A DNA stretch of 64,000 bases, taken from NCBI GenBank assembly GCA_003389385.1, contig QQVM01000016.1, positions 62,001 through 126,000 of the forward strand, in the 5' to 3' direction. Shown one piece after another: positions 10,563 through 20,407 of this stretch. The stretch comes from Bacteroidota bacterium. Its GTDB lineage: Bacteria > Bacteroidota > Bacteroidia > AKYH767-A > 2013-40CM-41-45. Under the pieces are notes generated by a model, which saw nothing but the letters and a program-made list of their open reading frames with translations, searched no databases and was not told where the DNA came from. Each line of letters begins with the position of its first letter. The stretch's first letter is position 1. The position numbers and the translations under genes are program-made.

Positions 10563-11852
10563 TTATTTTCGGCCAACGACCAGTTCTGTCATTTGAGCAG
10601 GATCGAGGTATTTAACTGCCAATTCTCTGATTTCATCCGGACGAATGGATTTCAGCTTCCGAACAAAGCGATCGAAGTAACTGTAATCCAGCCCACTCAG
10701 GTAAATTGACTTGAATTTATCAGATATGTGGAATGCGTTTTCAATGCTTTTCAGGTGATTGCCCATCATATAATTCTTCACTGTCCTGAGTTCAGATTCA
10801 GGTACCAGATCATTTCTCAGCTTTTCAATCTCGAAGTAAATTTCCGTAAGCGCCTTTTCAGTGACATCCGCTCCAACTTCTGTGGAAATGAAAAATAATC
10901 CGTCACGACGGTAAGAAATATTAGCAGAACCAATTCCGTATGTATATCCTTTGTCTTCACGTATGTTGGACATGAGGCGAGAACCAAAATATCCGCCGAG
11001 AATTGTATTCATAACAGCAAGTCCGGGGTAATCAGGGTGAGACCGGTTAATGGACCTCTTCCCAATCCTGATTGCTGACTGTATGGCTCCGTCTTTCGGG
11101 ATGTAATTTTTCATTTCCCCTTCTCCAATTACATCAGGGAAACCTGCTACCTTTCCGTTACTCCTGCTCCAGGCAGCATCACCCAGACAAAGATTGATAG
11201 TTCTGATTACAGCATCATCAATCTTTCCAGACGCTACTATTGTGCAATGTCCGCTGATGTACTGGCTTTTGTAATAGTTCATAAGGTCAGACCTCAATAA
11301 GGTATTATAATCCTCTTTTATGAATTCGTGGCCATAGGGATGATGATTACCAAAACACATTCTTGCAAAATTCTTTCGCGCCACTGCACTCACTTTCTCA
11401 TCTTCAATTGCGAGGCGTTGCAAACTGTTTCGTTTTAATACGTCAATTTCTTCCTGCGGAAAAACAGCATCGCTGAGCATTTCCCGAACAGTGGGCAATG
11501 CAGCTCCGAGATGCTTATTCAATGTGAACAAGGACAATGACGAGTAATCGGGCGATTCGTAGCTATTAAGATATGCGCCATAATAATCGATCAGATCTGC
11601 AAGTTCCTGGGCGGAATGTCTGCTTGTGCCTTCTGACATCAGGCGATTGACCGCAAGAGGAATCACCGGCTTGTCAGCAGGAAATTCAAGATTCTCAAAA
11701 ATCAGCTCTACCTTAACCAATTCCTGCAATCCGGAATTGATATAATACATTGGCACTCCATTATCCAGAGTGACTTTTTCCGCTCTCGGAATTTTCACTT
11801 CCCTGATTTCCTTCAGTTCCGGCGGCATTGACCTGTCAATTATTCCCGACAT
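10563..11852 (-). CDS. M16 family peptidase-like subunit (no HxxEH; probable inactive partner)
   Basis: 429 aa M16 fold; RedKGYTYGIGS region; zinc motif absent; adjacent to an active M16 gene. Confidence 0.85.
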   Translation of the reverse strand: MSGIIDRSMPPELKEIREVKIPRAEKVTLDNGVPMYYINSGLQELVKVELIFENLEFPADKPVIPLAVNRLMSEGTSRHSAQELADLIDYYGAYLNSYESPDYSSLSLFTLNKHLGAALPTVREMLSDAVFPQEEIDVLKRNSLQRLAIEDEKVSAVARKNFARMCFGNHHPYGHEFIKEDYNTLLRSDLMNYYKSQYISGHCTIVASGKIDDAVIRTINLCLGDAAWSRSNGKVAGFPDVIGEGEMKNYIPKDGAIQSAIRIGKRSINRSHPDYPGLAVMNTILGGYFGSRLMSNIREDKGYTYGIGSANISYRRDGLFFISTEVGADVTEKALTEIYFEIEKLRNDLVPESELRTVKNYMMGNHLKSIENAFHISDKFKSIYLSGLDYSYFDRFVRKLKSIRPDEIRELAVKYLDPAQMTELVVGRK

Positions 11853-11862
11853 TTTCTTCAGA

Positions 11863-13101
11863 TTAATTTTTAGACATGTAATAAAGTACAGAACAATTTT
11901 CTTCCCTGAATATCTGTGCAGCCCGCTTTTGAATATCCCCCGCGCTCACATTTCTATATTTTTCCAGAGTGCTGTTAACCAAACTGATATCACCAAGCCA
12001 CTCAGCAGATGCGAGGTTTAACGCACGGTCACCTAAATCCATATCTCCGAATTCTTTTCTCGACTCAAGTTTGTTCTTTACTTTTTCCAACTCGAATTCT
12101 GTCACAGATTCATTGATGACTTTTTGAAGCTCCTCATCAATTGCCTTATCGGCTTCTTCCATCGTTTTTCCTTTCAATAACTTTCCTTCAATAACAAGGA
12201 TGCCTTTATCATGACTTCCTGAAACATAAGTATGAATTTCACTGAAGATTTTCTTTTCCTTGACAAGCGATAAATACATCCGTGAAGATTTTCCCTGATT
12301 CAGAATATCCGTCAGTAAATCTTCAGCATAGTATTCATCGTCTGTTCTCGCGGAACTGTGGTATGCACGGTAGAGAGAATTGAAAGGGACATCCCTTTCC
12401 ACTGTAAGCACACGTTTTTCAGTTTGAGGGGGCTCTACAGGGTAAGGAACTCTTGTCGCAGCACTTCTTGAAATTGAGCCAAACCATTCCTGCGCTTTAT
12501 TAAACATTTCTTCTGCCTTCACATTTCCAGCCACAACGAGAATTGCGTTATCGGGTGCATAGAAACGATAGAAAAAATCCTTCACATCATCCAATGTGGC
12601 ATTTTCAATGTGCGAAATTTCTTTTCCGATTGTCGCCCATTTGTAAGGATGAACTTTGTACACCAAGGGCCTGAGCAAGAGCCATACATCGCCGTATGGC
12701 TGGTTAAGATAACGCTGCTTGAATTCCTCTATCACAACACTTCTTTGAACCTCCAGACTTTCTTCTGTGAAAGCCAGACTGAGCATCCGGTCGCTTTCCA
12801 GCCAAAAACCGGTGTCAATATTATCTGAGGGCAAAGTCAGATAATAATTCGTGATATCGTTTGAAGTGAAGGCGTTATTGTCGCCTCCGGCAAGCTGCAA
12901 AGGAGTATCGTATGAAGGAATGTTCACAGATCCGCCGAACATCAGATGCTCAAACAAATGTGCAAATCCAGTCTTGTCGGGACTCTCATCTCTTGCTCCG
13001 ACTTTATAAAGAATGTTGATGGTAGCCAGAGGCGTTGAATGATCCTCATGTACAATCACAGTAAGACCATTGTCAAGTACTTTTCTTTTATAATTAATCA
13101 T
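11863..13101 (-). CDS. M16 family zinc peptidase (active subunit)
   Basis: HLFEHLMF (HxxEH) near the N-terminus and downstream Glu region; 412 aa. Confidence 0.93.
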   Translation of the reverse strand: MINYKRKVLDNGLTVIVHEDHSTPLATINILYKVGARDESPDKTGFAHLFEHLMFGGSVNIPSYDTPLQLAGGDNNAFTSNDITNYYLTLPSDNIDTGFWLESDRMLSLAFTEESLEVQRSVVIEEFKQRYLNQPYGDVWLLLRPLVYKVHPYKWATIGKEISHIENATLDDVKDFFYRFYAPDNAILVVAGNVKAEEMFNKAQEWFGSISRSAATRVPYPVEPPQTEKRVLTVERDVPFNSLYRAYHSSARTDDEYYAEDLLTDILNQGKSSRMYLSLVKEKKIFSEIHTYVSGSHDKGILVIEGKLLKGKTMEEADKAIDEELQKVINESVTEFELEKVKNKLESRKEFGDMDLGDRALNLASAEWLGDISLVNSTLEKYRNVSAGDIQKRAAQIFREENCSVLYYMSKN

Positions 13102-13135
13102 GATCCTTTTGAATCTTAATTGCAGTCTAAACTAT

Positions 13136-14092
13136 TCACACGGCAAAATTTAATTTTGCCAGCCTATCTTTTTCACTAAGGAACTCGTCCCAGATTTCCC
13201 TGACAATTTCTGCGGCAGGTTTAAGTTCAGAAATCAAAGCACTCACTTGTCCGATTTCCAGTTCACCCTCGTCCAGGTCTCCTTCAAACATTCCGAGCTT
13301 GGCCCTTGCCCTTCCTAACAATGACTTAAGTTCCTCTTTTGAAGCTCCTCTTTCTTCAGCCTGCCTCACACTTTCATAAAACTTGTTTCTGATCAGGCGC
13401 ACGGGCGTGAGTTGCTTGAGAGTGAGAATGGTGGAACCTTCCTGAGCATCCAGAACTGATTTTTTAAAATTATCATGTCCGGATGATTCATATGATGCTA
13501 CAAACCGGCTGCCTATCTGTACACCTTCTGCGCCCAAAGCGAATGCTGCAAGCATCGCAGATCCGCTTGCGATTCCTCCAGCAGCTATGAGCGGCAGATC
13601 AGTATTTTTCCTGATCAATGGCCAAAGCACTAAGCTTGTAGTTTCTTCTCTGCCGTTATGTCCGCCGGCTTCAAATCCTTCGGCGACGAGTGCTTCCACT
13701 CCTGCCTCCTCCGCTTTTTTTGCAAACTTTGTATTCGATATAACGTGAACCACGGTAATATCATTTTGTTTCAGAAAAGAAGTCCAGGTGGCCGGATTGC
13801 CGGCAGATGTGAACACAATCTTAACTCCTTCTTCCACAATGATATCCAAGATCCTTTCAACTTCTGGATACAGAAGAGCCACATTCACTGCGAATGGTTT
13901 ATTAGTCGCTTTTTTGCATTTTTGAATATGTTCCCTCAAGACATCGGGGTACATTGATGCAGAACCGATTATTCCCAGTCCGCCAGCCTCACTAACCGCA
14001 GAAGCCAGCCTCCAACCACTGCACCAGAGCATACCCGCCTGAATCACAGGATACTTGATATTGAACAACTTACAGATGCGGTTTTCTTGCAT
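13136..14092 (-). CDS. Nitronate monooxygenase/2-nitropropane dioxygenase-like FMN protein
   Basis: MQENRICKLFNIKYPVIQAGMLW start; GGLGIIGSASMYPDVL; EGFEAGGHNGREETTSLVLWP; PLIAAGGIASG. Confidence 0.88.
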   Translation of the reverse strand: MQENRICKLFNIKYPVIQAGMLWCSGWRLASAVSEAGGLGIIGSASMYPDVLREHIQKCKKATNKPFAVNVALLYPEVERILDIIVEEGVKIVFTSAGNPATWTSFLKQNDITVVHVISNTKFAKKAEEAGVEALVAEGFEAGGHNGREETTSLVLWPLIRKNTDLPLIAAGGIASGSAMLAAFALGAEGVQIGSRFVASYESSGHDNFKKSVLDAQEGSTILTLKQLTPVRLIRNKFYESVRQAEERGASKEELKSLLGRARAKLGMFEGDLDEGELEIGQVSALISELKPAAEIVREIWDEFLSEKDRLAKLNFAV

Positions 14093-14193
14093 AAAAATTT
14101 GACTTTTATCAAAAAAGCTGATGGACAAGCTCGTCAAAAATAATACTTTTACCCCCTCTTATTGAGAGCAATTTTCTCAATTTTAAAAGACTT

Positions 14194-15186
14194 ATGAAGG
14201 TTATTATACCAGTTGCCGGAATTGGCAGTAAACTCAGGCCGCATACGCACACTCAGCCAAAGGCACTTGTACCGGTGGCAGGAAAACCCATCCTTGCTCA
14301 CATCGTGGATAACCTGATTGAAGCAGGCATGAGGGAGTTCATTTTCATTGTCGGATACCTGGGAAACAAAATCGAAGATTACATCAAGATCAATTACCCC
14401 GGAATTGAAAAGTCATTTTTAATTCAGGAGCCCAGAGAAGGAACGGGACATGCTGTTTGGCTGGCAAAGAAAATGATTGACAAAGATGATGAGCTTGTGA
14501 TTGCCCTCGGCGATACAATCTTTGATGTAAACCTGAGGGAGATTATTGAAAAAACTGACTCCGCGCTTGGAGTGAAGAAAGTTGATGATCCCAGAAGTTT
14601 TGGAGTGGCCGAACTTGATGAATCAGGATTGATAAAAAATGTGATTGAAAAACCACCGATTCCTAAATCTAACTTAGCTCTGGTCGGTCTTTACAAAATC
14701 AAAGAAGGATTAATACTGATGGAAGCGCTTGAAGAGCTGATCGGAAAAAACGAAAGGACTCAGGGAGAGTTTCATCTCACCGACGGCATCATGAAAATGA
14801 TTGAGAAAGGCTCTTCATTCAAGACCTTTGCGGTTGAAAACTGGTACGACTGCGGAAGCAAAGACAGCCTGCTTGAAACGAATGCCATGCTGTTGAAAAA
14901 GCTCAACGGACGGGGATCAAAGCATCATTTTGAAAATACCATCATCATTCACCCGGTGAGCATTGCGGAAAACTGCAAGATCAGCAATTCAATCATAGGT
15001 CCGAATGTCTCCATAGGAGACCACACTATCATCAATCATTCGATACTTAAAGATGCCATCATTGGTTCATACAGCGAACTTGAAAACGCAGTGCTTCATC
15101 ATTCTGTAATTGGCAGCGATGCATCTCTCAAAGGAATGAGTCAGTCTCTGAATCTTGGTGATAGTACCGAAATCGATTTTGGCTGA
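14194..15186 (+). CDS. Sugar-phosphate nucleotidyltransferase with left-handed beta-helix C-term
   Basis: MKVIIPVAGIGSKLRPHTHTQPKALVPVAGKPILAHIVDNL; C-terminal hexapeptide-like repeats. Confidence 0.9.
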   Translation: MKVIIPVAGIGSKLRPHTHTQPKALVPVAGKPILAHIVDNLIEAGMREFIFIVGYLGNKIEDYIKINYPGIEKSFLIQEPREGTGHAVWLAKKMIDKDDELVIALGDTIFDVNLREIIEKTDSALGVKKVDDPRSFGVAELDESGLIKNVIEKPPIPKSNLALVGLYKIKEGLILMEALEELIGKNERTQGEFHLTDGIMKMIEKGSSFKTFAVENWYDCGSKDSLLETNAMLLKKLNGRGSKHHFENTIIIHPVSIAENCKISNSIIGPNVSIGDHTIINHSILKDAIIGSYSELENAVLHHSVIGSDASLKGMSQSLNLGDSTEIDFG

Positions 15187-15260
15187 TCAGAAGAATGAAT
15201 CAGCATAAGCCAAAATCAATCTTTCAGCAATCTTATTAAAACACATCCAGGAAAATTCAT

Positions 15261-16529
15261 ATGGAAAGAGATAAGGAAATATTCAGTCTTATTACAAAAG
15301 AGAAGAAACGCCAGCAACACGGAATTGAACTCATCGCATCAGAAAATTTCGTCAGCAAGCAGGTAATGCAGGCCATGGGTTCCTGTCTGACGAACAAATA
15401 CGCTGAAGGTTATCCCGGCAGAAGGTATTACGGAGGATGTGAAATCGTCGATCAGGTGGAGCAGCTTGCAATTGACAGAGCCAAATTGTTATTCAATGCT
15501 GAATGGGCTAATGTCCAGCCTCACTCTGGAGCGCAAGCTAACGCAGCAGTCATGCTCGCACTGTTGCAACCAGGAGACACAATACTTGGGTTTGACCTCA
15601 GTCATGGTGGGCACCTCACTCACGGTTCAGCAGTTAACTACAGCGGCAAACTTTACAGTCCCGTTTTTTACGGAGTGAAGGAAAGCAGCGGAAGAGTGGA
15701 TTATGACGCAATGGAAAGTGTCGCAAAAAAAGAGAAACCAAAATTGATAATTGCAGGCGCTTCGTCCTATTCGCGCGACTGGGATTATCCGAGGATGCGA
15801 AAAATTGCAGATTCAGTTGGCGCATTTTTAATGGCAGATATTGCTCATCCTGCCGGACTGATCGCACGAGGTCTCCTTTCAGACCCACTTCCATTTTGTC
15901 ATGTTGTTACTACTACTACGCATAAAACTTTACGCGGACCGCGTGGCGGGATGATTTTGATGGGAAAGGATTTTGAAAATCCCTTTGGACTAAAAACCCC
16001 CAAGGGAGAAATCAGAATGATGAGCTCATTGTTTGACAGTGCTGTGTTTCCCGGAATACAGGGTGGACCTCTTGAGCATGTGATTGCTGCGAAAGCAGTA
16101 GCTTTTGGAGAAGATCTTAGTGATGATTACCTCGAATATTGCGTACAGATGGTAAAGAATGCACAAGCCATGGCAAAAACTTTCATCGAGCTTGGTTACA
16201 AAGTGATCAGCAACGGAACAGACAATCACAGCATGCTGATTGATCTCCGCTCAAAAGACCTGACTGGAAAGCTGGCAGAAAACACTCTTGTGAAAGCAGA
16301 TATCACAGTAAATAAAAACATGGTTCCTTTTGATGACAAATCGCCATTCATCACCTCCGGTATACGTGTTGGCACTCCGGCAATGACTACGAGAGGAATC
16401 AGGGAGCGCGACGCCGTGAAAATCGTGCAGCTCATTGATGAAGTACTCATGAACCACGACAATGAAACCCGTCTGAATGCCGTTAAGAAAAAGGTGAATA
16501 CCATGATGGAAAGATTCCCACTTTATTGA
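15261..16529 (+). CDS. glyA: Serine hydroxymethyltransferase
   Basis: [56 protein letters not shown]. Confidence 0.98.
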   Translation: MERDKEIFSLITKEKKRQQHGIELIASENFVSKQVMQAMGSCLTNKYAEGYPGRRYYGGCEIVDQVEQLAIDRAKLLFNAEWANVQPHSGAQANAAVMLALLQPGDTILGFDLSHGGHLTHGSAVNYSGKLYSPVFYGVKESSGRVDYDAMESVAKKEKPKLIIAGASSYSRDWDYPRMRKIADSVGAFLMADIAHPAGLIARGLLSDPLPFCHVVTTTTHKTLRGPRGGMILMGKDFENPFGLKTPKGEIRMMSSLFDSAVFPGIQGGPLEHVIAAKAVAFGEDLSDDYLEYCVQMVKNAQAMAKTFIELGYKVISNGTDNHSMLIDLRSKDLTGKLAENTLVKADITVNKNMVPFDDKSPFITSGIRVGTPAMTTRGIRERDAVKIVQLIDEVLMNHDNETRLNAVKKKVNTMMERFPLY

Positions 16530-16603
16530 GCCAACATTCAATAGGACATACTTAATTAAACAAGGATAAAATCAAACTGAAAAATAAATACTGAAGCATT
16601 CTT

Positions 16604-17650
16604 ATGAAACAACTTATAAAAAAGAAAATCCTCGCGCTTGCAATTCTTGCAACAGCTACGGGAGCGACAGCACAAAAAAACACAAATCAGCAAACCGGAA
16701 AAATGGATAAAGAATTCTTAGCCGCGCAAACTGACGGCATTTATGCAAAGATTGAAACAAATAAAGGTGACATTTACCTTATACTTGAACATGAAAAAAC
16801 GCCCATGACCGTTGCTAATTTCATTGGCCTTGCTGAAGGAAAAATTAAAAACAACGCGAAAGCAGAAGGTGTTCCGTATTACGACGGACTTAAATTTCAC
16901 AGGGTAATTCCTAATTTCATGATCCAGGGTGGATGCCCTCAGGGAACTGGCGCAGGCGATCCCGGATACAAGTTTCCTGATGAGATTGACACTACCCTGA
17001 AGCATACTGGTCCTGGTATCCTGAGTATGGCAAACGCGGGTCCTGCCACAAACGGTTCACAGTTTTTCATCACTCACGTGGCAACTCCATGGCTTGACGG
17101 AAAGCACACTGTTTTCGGACACGTTGTAAAAGGACAGGATGTGGTGGATTCAATTGCAGGAAATGATTCTATTATGCATGTAAGAATTCTTAGAAAAGGA
17201 AAACAAGCTGAAAATTTCAAAGCGGCAGAAGTTTTTGAAAATGAAAAAAACAAAATCATCGCGATGGAAGAAGCAAAAATTGCGGCAGCAAAGGCAAAAG
17301 TCGACAGCCTGTTTGCAGGAAGCACTGTTACAGCAAGCGGATTGAAATACATTGTAGTGCAGGAAGGGACTGGCGCTTCACCAGCTGCGACAAGCAATGT
17401 CACCGTACATTATACCGGCATGTTCATGGACGGGAAAATTTTTGACAGCAGCGTTCAAAGAGGACAGCCGGCTACCTTCGGACTCAATCAGGTTATTAAA
17501 GGATGGACAGAAGGATTGCAATTGATGAAAGAAGGCGGCAAAACGAAATTCCTCATTCCTCCGGATCTTGCATACGGACCAATGGGACGCCCAGGAATTC
17601 CTCCTAACAGCACATTGATATTTGAAGTGGAACTGATCAAAGTCAACTGA
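16604..17650 (+). CDS. Dual-family immunophilin: cyclophilin (N) + FKBP (C) peptidylprolyl isomerase
   Basis: Cyclophilin motifs FHRVIPNFMIQGGCPQGTGAGDPGYKF, GSQFFITHVATPWLDGKHTVFGHV; FKBP motifs VTVHYTGMFMDGKIFDSSVQRGQPATFGLNQVIKGWTEGLQLMKEGGKTKFLIPPDLAYG. Confidence 0.95.
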   Translation: MKQLIKKKILALAILATATGATAQKNTNQQTGKMDKEFLAAQTDGIYAKIETNKGDIYLILEHEKTPMTVANFIGLAEGKIKNNAKAEGVPYYDGLKFHRVIPNFMIQGGCPQGTGAGDPGYKFPDEIDTTLKHTGPGILSMANAGPATNGSQFFITHVATPWLDGKHTVFGHVVKGQDVVDSIAGNDSIMHVRILRKGKQAENFKAAEVFENEKNKIIAMEEAKIAAAKAKVDSLFAGSTVTASGLKYIVVQEGTGASPAATSNVTVHYTGMFMDGKIFDSSVQRGQPATFGLNQVIKGWTEGLQLMKEGGKTKFLIPPDLAYGPMGRPGIPPNSTLIFEVELIKVN

Positions 17651-17674
17651 TCAGTAAACTCAGAAAGATTCGAA

Positions 17675-18835
17675 TCAGCCCTCGTACCAGGATTTATAAT
17701 ATTCTCCTCGTATGAGGGCTTCGCCGTCTTTGGTAATCCAAAGAGGGCGAAAAGTATCAACCATTACCGCCAGTTCCTTCGTTTCCTTTTGACCTATGCC
17801 CTTCTCCACGGTACCAGGATGTGGTCCGTGAGGGATGCCGCCGGGATGCAGAGTAATCATTCCCCTACTAACTGTTTTGCGGCTCATGAAATCTCCGTCA
17901 ACATAATAAAGCACCTCGTCGCTGTCGACATTGCTATGATTATAAGGAACAGGAATAGCGAGCGGATGATAATCGTACATGCGAGGAACAAAAGAGCAAA
18001 TCACAAAATTCCTGGCTTCAAATGTCTGGTGTATTGGCGGAGGAAGATGCACACGGCCGGTAATCGGTTCGAAATCATGAATTGAAAAAGCGTAAGGATA
18101 AAAATTTCCATCCCAGCCAATGGCATCAAAAGGATGAGTGGCGTAAATGTATGGATACATCCGCCCTTCTTTCTTAATCATGATTTTAAATTCGCCCTTT
18201 TCATCAAAAGTCCGCAGCCTGTCAGGCTTGCGAATATCCCGCTCACAAAACGGTGAATGTTCTTCAAACTGCCCATATTCATTTCTGTATCTTCTTGGCA
18301 CTTCAATGGCAGTGAACGACTCTACAATGAAAAGCCTGTTCTTTTCTGTCTTGAACTCGATCTGATAAATTGTTCCTCTCGGAATGATCAGATAATCGCC
18401 ATAGCCGAATTCTATCGAGCCGTAAATCGTATGCAAGTCCCCTTCCCCTTCGTGAATGAAAATCACTTCATCTGCATCCGCGTTTTTGAAGTAATAATCT
18501 TTCATTGATTTTCTCGGAGCAGCCAAAGCTATCTGCAAATCATTGTTCATCAGAACAACTTTACGGCTTTTAAGAAAATCGTCTTCAGGCTTCAGATCAA
18601 AGCCCTCGAAACTTTGATGTTTCAATGATTTTTTGTGTGCGATTTCCGGTTCCACACTATAGCTCTCTCCCACTTCCTTGATGATTGTCGGAGGATGACA
18701 ATGATATATCAGCGAGTAAACATTTGAAAAGCCATGTGTACTGACCAGTTCTTCCGCATAGAGACTACCGTCCGGTTTGCGGAATTGCACATGTCTTTTT
18801 TTGGGAAATTGTCCGAGTGAGTGATACTGAGGCAT
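17675..18835 (-). CDS. hmgA: Homogentisate 1,2-dioxygenase
   Basis: 386 aa; cupin with FYPYAFSIHDFEPITGRVHLPPPIHQTFEA, FCSFVPRMYDYHPLAIPVPYNHSNVDSDEVLYY, ITLHPGGIPHGPHPGTVE. Confidence 0.92.
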   Translation of the reverse strand: MPQYHSLGQFPKKRHVQFRKPDGSLYAEELVSTHGFSNVYSLIYHCHPPTIIKEVGESYSVEPEIAHKKSLKHQSFEGFDLKPEDDFLKSRKVVLMNNDLQIALAAPRKSMKDYYFKNADADEVIFIHEGEGDLHTIYGSIEFGYGDYLIIPRGTIYQIEFKTEKNRLFIVESFTAIEVPRRYRNEYGQFEEHSPFCERDIRKPDRLRTFDEKGEFKIMIKKEGRMYPYIYATHPFDAIGWDGNFYPYAFSIHDFEPITGRVHLPPPIHQTFEARNFVICSFVPRMYDYHPLAIPVPYNHSNVDSDEVLYYVDGDFMSRKTVSRGMITLHPGGIPHGPHPGTVEKGIGQKETKELAVMVDTFRPLWITKDGEALIRGEYYKSWYEG

Positions 18836-18854
18836 TTCTTTCTTAATTATTTAT

Positions 18855-18862
18855 CAAAAATA
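18855..18862 (-). promoter_or_regulatory. Candidate -7 box (TATTTTTG) for hmgA
   Basis: TAnnTTTG on the minus strand about 20 nt upstream of the hmgA ATG; no clear -33 TTG at standard spacing. Confidence 0.4.
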
Positions 18863-19112
18863 CGCATTTCTGTAAAATTCGCCGGCATTAAACTGTAAGA
18901 AAATGCCAAAATGTGCAGCAATTTCCATTCTTATCCGCTTGAACAAGATGACTTCAGTCATAATTTATTTTCAGGATGATTAATTCTTAACAGAATCGAG
19001 CTTCTGATGACAAATTCATAGTTTTTATCCAGCAATCTTTCAAGTGCAAGTTTCCTTATGCAATACAATACACTAGCTTTTAATCCCATCGTTTATTTGT
19101 ATTGTAAACATC

Positions 19113-19193
19113 ATGCAGATGTGGTCAACAAAAAGATACGGCATCAAATGTAAAAAGAGCAGGTACAGCAGATATAAGCTGACAAGATATTAA
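19113..19193 (+). CDS. Candidate basic microprotein, 26 aa (MQMWSTKRYGIKCKKSRYSRYKLTRY)
   Basis: ATG...TAA read directly; no acidic residues, 9 Lys/Arg, 4 Tyr; followed 36 nt later by a strong intrinsic terminator that otherwise has no upstream gene on this strand. Confidence 0.4.
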   Translation: MQMWSTKRYGIKCKKSRYSRYKLTRY

Positions 19194-19229
19194 GATAGTT
19201 TTCATGGTTAGTTGTGATTTTGGTTAGTG

Positions 19230-19257
19230 AAAAAGGGCTCTGGGTCGGGCCCTTTTT
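19230..19257 (+). terminator. Intrinsic terminator-like hairpin
   Basis: Perfect 9-bp arms AAAAAGGGC (19230-19238) / GCCCTTTTT (19249-19257), 10-nt loop. Confidence 0.8.
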
Positions 19258-19318
19258 CGTTTTATACCTTTTCCTGATTGCCTCTTTTCGTATTTTAGCA
19301 GAAAATCAATTATCTGCC

Positions 19319-20350
19319 ATGAAACTATTGAGCTTTTTACTGGAAGGAGAGGAAAACTACGGTTTATACGTTGACGGAAACGTCTTCTCCCTTAGATCAT
19401 CCGCTGAAATCCTGAACATCAAGACATTTCCTAATACGATGCTTGAATTCCTTCAGGAAGGCGAATCTGCAATGAATGCCGCAATGCAAATTGAAACAGA
19501 AATAAAAAAAGGAAACAAAAAAATTATTCCCGTGCCAGTTTCCGCCGGGAATGTGCTGGCTCCTGTTCCACACCCAACCTCCTGCCGCGACGGTTATGCT
19601 TTCAGGCAACACGTTGCAGCCGCACGAAGGAATCGCAAGGTGCCGATGATTCCTGAATTCGACCAATACCCGATTTTTTATTTTACCAATCACAATGCTG
19701 TACAAGGCCCCGGTGATATTTTCTGCATGCCCGATCATTTTCAAAAACTCGATTTCGAACTCGAAGCTTCAATAGTGATCGGAAAGAAAGGAAGAAACGT
19801 CCGCGCTAAAGATGCAGACAAGTACATTGCCGGCTATATGATTATGAATGACATGAGCGCCAGAACTCTTCAGATGGAAGAGATGCTACTCAATCTTGGA
19901 CCGGCTAAAGGAAAAGATTTTTCAACTGTCATTGGCCCATGGCTTGTCACCCCTGATGAACTTGAACCTTACCGAGTGAATGCGAAGCCCGGTCACATTG
20001 GAAATTCATATGATCTAAATATGCGTTGTTGGGTCAATGAAGTTCTCGTAAGCGAAGGAAATATGAAAGACATGGACTGGACATTCGCAGAAATTATTGA
20101 AAGATGCTCTTACGGAGCCGACATATTACCCGGTGACGTGATTGGATCCGGCACTGTAGGCACGGGTTGTTTCCTTGAATTGAACGGGACAGGACTTCTC
20201 AATGATCCTGACTATAAAGTGCAGTGGCTGAAAGAAGGTGATGTGGTCGAGATGGAAATAAGCCTGCTGGGAAGACTTAAAAACACAATAAGGAAGGAAG
20301 ACAGCGACTTCAGCATTCTTTCTCTGAAAAAAATGCCTGAAGAAGCCTGA
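19319..20350 (+). CDS. Fumarylacetoacetate (FAA) hydrolase family protein
   Basis: Start MKLLSFLLEGEENYGLYVDG (ATG 19319) preferred over 19214, which lies before the terminator; FELEASIVIGKKGRNVRAKDADKYIAGYMIMNDMSAR, GPWLVTPDEL, DVIGSGTVGTGC. Confidence 0.92.
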   Translation: MKLLSFLLEGEENYGLYVDGNVFSLRSSAEILNIKTFPNTMLEFLQEGESAMNAAMQIETEIKKGNKKIIPVPVSAGNVLAPVPHPTSCRDGYAFRQHVAAARRNRKVPMIPEFDQYPIFYFTNHNAVQGPGDIFCMPDHFQKLDFELEASIVIGKKGRNVRAKDADKYIAGYMIMNDMSARTLQMEEMLLNLGPAKGKDFSTVIGPWLVTPDELEPYRVNAKPGHIGNSYDLNMRCWVNEVLVSEGNMKDMDWTFAEIIERCSYGADILPGDVIGSGTVGTGCFLELNGTGLLNDPDYKVQWLKEGDVVEMEISLLGRLKNTIRKEDSDFSILSLKKMPEEA

Positions 20351-20407
20351 ACATCACACTTAGCTTCTTGTTAAACCATCGAAATATCAATCTGAGAGAA
20401 TATATTC

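Noticed and set aside
17675-17724. AGCCCTC/GAGGGCT inverted repeat as an hmgA/CFBP terminator
   Set aside because: Lies within the hmgA coding 3' end, has a long loop and no T-run.
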